A DNA stretch of 8,086 nt from AC-9 sp051984395 (lineage in GTDB: Bacteria; Actinomycetota; Acidimicrobiia; Acidimicrobiales; AC-9): NCBI GenBank assembly GCA_051984395.1, contig JBPYEZ010000178.1, forward strand, positions 1 to 8,086, read 5' to 3'. Below the pieces are notes generated by a model. That model was not told where the DNA came from. It ran no database searches and saw nothing but the letters and a program-made list of their open reading frames with translations. Below, piece by piece: positions 6,507 through 8,086 of this stretch (positions are counted from its first letter, which is position 1; each line of letters begins with the position of its first letter). A program made the translations under genes and the position numbers.

Positions 6507-6559
6507 TTCTTACTAACCTGATCAACTTTTGAGGATTTGGGCGAAACCAGGGCCCAGCG
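6507..6559 (-). promoter_or_regulatory. AT-richer gap with pseudo-palindrome before the reductase
   Basis: The 53-bp gap between the SDR stop and the reductase ATG is richer in A and T than the DNA around it. It contains AACCTGATCAACTT (6515-6528), a pseudo-palindrome with a TGATCA core and matching AA/TT ends, whose edge lies 8 bp upstream of the ATG. No convincing ribosome binding site precedes the ATG at 6506, so a leaderless transcript or use of the later ATG is possible. A promoter or operator for the reductase/FrhB unit is inferred from position and composition only. Confidence 0.35.
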
Positions 6560-7384
6560 TCACTCCCGCCCGACGCCAACCCGGGCAAGCCGGTCCGAGA
6601 CCGAGATCGGCAGGAGGCGGTGGAGCGCCCAGCCCAACTTCGCCTCGGGCGAGACGGGGACCACGGCCCGGTCGTGCTCGACGGCCTCGAGGATCGCAGT
6701 GGCCACCCTCGAGGGCGCGTAGTTCCTCCGTCGGAACAGGGCGTCCAGACGGCGTACCTGGGCTGGATCGGCCCCCCGGAACCGGGCTCGGGAGAGGATC
6801 GCCGTGTTGACGATCCCGGGACAGATGACGGACACCCCGACGCCGAGGCGATGCCAGTCGGCCCGCAGACAGCGTGAGAACGCCAGCACGGCGGCCTTGC
6901 TGGTGACGTAGGCGCTCTCGCTGGCCGTCGTCGTGTAGGCGAGGCCCGAGGCCATGTTCACGACATGACCTCGACCGCGGGCCACCATCGCGGGCCCGAA
7001 GGCCTGACACCCGTGGATCACCCCCATGAGGTTGATCCCGAGAACCCAGTCCCAGTCGGCCGGCTCCATGTCGAGGAAGCGGCCGGATATGCCCACACCC
7101 GCGTTGTTGACCAGCACCTCCAGAGGCCCGTGGACGGCGTGGACCTTCTCCGCCAGCTCGGTCACCGCCTCTCGGTCCGCCACGTCGACCGAGAAGGCGT
7201 CGGCCGGGGGTCCCGCCCGGGCGCAGTCGGCGGCGGTGGCCTGAGCCCCGGGCTCGTCGATGTCGACCGCCAGGACTGGCGCGCCCGCCCGGGCGAAGGC
7301 GAGCGCCGTCTGCCGCCCGATGCCGCTGGCGGCTCCGGTGACGAGGACAGGTCCGGCGGATGTATCTGCGGTCGGTCTGGTCAC
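6560..7384 (-). CDS. Short-chain dehydrogenase/reductase (SDR)
   Basis: This 274-residue protein is a classical SDR, an NAD(P)-dependent oxidoreductase acting on an alcohol or ketone. The GTG start at 7384 has a GAAGGAG ribosome binding site (7395-7389) four bases upstream. The Rossmann nucleotide motif TGAASGIG is at residues 16-23, Asp41 ends the second strand (AVDID), which favours NAD over NADP, NNAG is at 93-96, and the catalytic residues are Asn118, Ser146, Tyr159 and Lys163 in the YxxxK arrangement. ICPGIVNT (187-194) and the C-terminal AVVPVSPEAKLGWAL stretch are typical of uncharacterised actinobacterial SDRs. The substrate cannot be told; the SCP2-containing neighbour 34 bp upstream suggests a lipid or steroid-like molecule, which is inference only. 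The two genes probably form one transcript. Confidence 0.93.
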   Translation of the reverse strand: MTRPTADTSAGPVLVTGAASGIGRQTALAFARAGAPVLAVDIDEPGAQATAADCARAGPPADAFSVDVADREAVTELAEKVHAVHGPLEVLVNNAGVGISGRFLDMEPADWDWVLGINLMGVIHGCQAFGPAMVARGRGHVVNMASGLAYTTTASESAYVTSKAAVLAFSRCLRADWHRLGVGVSVICPGIVNTAILSRARFRGADPAQVRRLDALFRRRNYAPSRVATAILEAVEHDRAVVPVSPEAKLGWALHRLLPISVSDRLARVGVGRE

Positions 7385-7418
7385 GTGACTCCTTCTCGGC
7401 CGGCTCGCGGCGGCCGTC

Positions 7419-8086
7419 TCAGTACCCGGCCTGACCGGGATCGAGCTCGGTCAGCACCCGCAGGGCGACGGCCTCGTCGCCCTCGATGGTCAGTCGCTGG
7501 TCGAACAGGGCCTCCCCGCCTCCGAGCTCTCCGGCCACCAGGCGCAGGAAGTCGACGCCGGCGAGGCGGATCACGGCGTCGACCTCACCGTTCGCCCCGG
7601 GCGTGGTGGTGACGCGCCCGTCCGCCACGCGTAGCGTCCAGGCTCCGTTGGTCTCCTCGGCGGTCAGCTCGAAGCGCAGGGTGGCGGCCAGCCCGTCGGG
7701 GGCGCGACCGCCGAACCGCTGCTCGACGCCTTTTCGCAGAGCCAGGAGCGACGGGGCGCTCACCGCCACCCGTCCAGCGGTCCGTTCAGGGACGCTGGCC
7801 AGGAACCTGCTCACCAGGGCCTCGACGCCACGCTCGGCCACGCGCCTCCAGCCCAGGTCGCCGATCGTGCGTCGCCGCGACCGAGGTGGACGGGCGGGTG
7901 CCAGCTCGCCCTCGGCGCTCACCACGTAGCCGGACATGCCGGGGGACGCCGGCCGGGACGGTCGTCGGGCCAGCGCTGCGTCGACGGCCGTCGCCAGCCG
8001 CTCCCGCTTGGCCGTCTCCCGCTGATCCCGCCCCTCGGCGAACTCGGGCAGCACCTCCCTGCCGAACAGCTCGAGGGCCTCACAGA
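7419..8086 (-). CDS. C-terminal end of a probable luciferase-like monooxygenase fused to an SCP2 domain, truncated at the window edge
   Basis: The frame is open to the right edge, so the start lies outside; a GTG at 8054 is internal. About 221 residues are visible. The first, ELFGREVLPEFAEGRD, resembles the C-terminal end of luciferase-like flavin- or F420-dependent monooxygenases, followed by a charged helix (AKRERLATAVDAALARR). A Pro/Arg-rich, probably flexible stretch (about 41-75) then leads through a helical segment to an SCP2-like domain at about 112-215, seen in LRKGVEQRFGG, FELTAEETNGAWTLRVADG, DAVIRLAGVDFLRLVAGE and LTIEGDEAVALRVL. SCP2 domains hold sterols, fatty acyl chains or similar hydrophobic ligands. 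If both parts are right, the protein would pair an oxidoreductase with a lipid-binding module. The SCP2 call is fairly firm; the luciferase-like part rests on a short stretch. The SDR gene starts 34 bp downstream. Confidence 0.75.
   Translation of the reverse strand, partial: CEALELFGREVLPEFAEGRDQRETAKRERLATAVDAALARRPSRPASPGMSGYVVSAEGELAPARPPRSRRRTIGDLGWRRVAERGVEALVSRFLASVPERTAGRVAVSAPSLLALRKGVEQRFGGRAPDGLAATLRFELTAEETNGAWTLRVADGRVTTTPGANGEVDAVIRLAGVDFLRLVAGELGGGEALFDQRLTIEGDEAVALRVLTELDPGQAGY

Noticed and set aside
7380..7389. Perfect palindrome GTCACGTGAC around the SDR start codon.
   Set aside because: Ten base pairs with a common CACGTG core is plausible by chance here, and it lies between ribosome binding site and start within an apparent operon.
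1..8086. tRNA or rRNA genes, CRISPR arrays, insertion sequences, or prophage genes.
   Set aside because: No cloverleaf, regular spacer array, transposase motif or terminal inverted repeat was seen; the only repeats are coding repeats.

Overview
The window is high-GC DNA with tightly packed genes, frequent GTG starts and G-rich ribosome binding sites. With a lipoprotein L,D-transpeptidase, a P450, a luciferase-like/SCP2 protein and an FrhB-type coenzyme F420 oxidoreductase, it points to an actinobacterium that uses F420. The class cannot be fixed from the sequence; an uncultured or soil lineage such as Acidimicrobiia or Thermoleophilia is a guess.

Left part, plus strand (1-2463): the C-terminal two thirds of a cytochrome P450, cut by the window edge; a 139-bp spacer with an operator-like inverted repeat; a small secreted Thr/Ser/Gly/Asn-rich protein with two cysteines, probably a surface or envelope-associated protein; a strong hairpin; and an L,D-transpeptidase lipoprotein. 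The transpeptidase gene ends 13 bp from the end of the convergent minus-strand cluster.

Right part, minus strand (2477-8086), read from high to low coordinates: the C-terminal end of a luciferase-like monooxygenase carrying a fused SCP2 (sterol carrier) domain; an SDR oxidoreductase 34 bp downstream; a 53-bp AT-richer gap that may hold a promoter/operator; a siroheme nitrite/sulfite reductase; an FrhB-family iron-sulfur flavoprotein whose ATG overlaps the reductase stop codon (TGATG); and, 5 bp after the FrhB stop, a protein with a small unrecognised N-terminal domain and a 250-residue Lys/Ala/Thr/Arg tail with no acidic residues.

The most interesting unit is reductase-FrhB-basic-tail protein (6506 to 2477). 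In methanogens an FrhB-like F420H2 oxidase is fused to a siroheme sulfite reductase (Fsr). Here the same two kinds of part lie in consecutive, translationally coupled genes, so an F420H2-driven sulfite or nitrite reductase made of two polypeptides is a reasonable hypothesis. The third gene, with its histone-H1-like tail, has no obvious role in such a complex and is the least explained item in the window.
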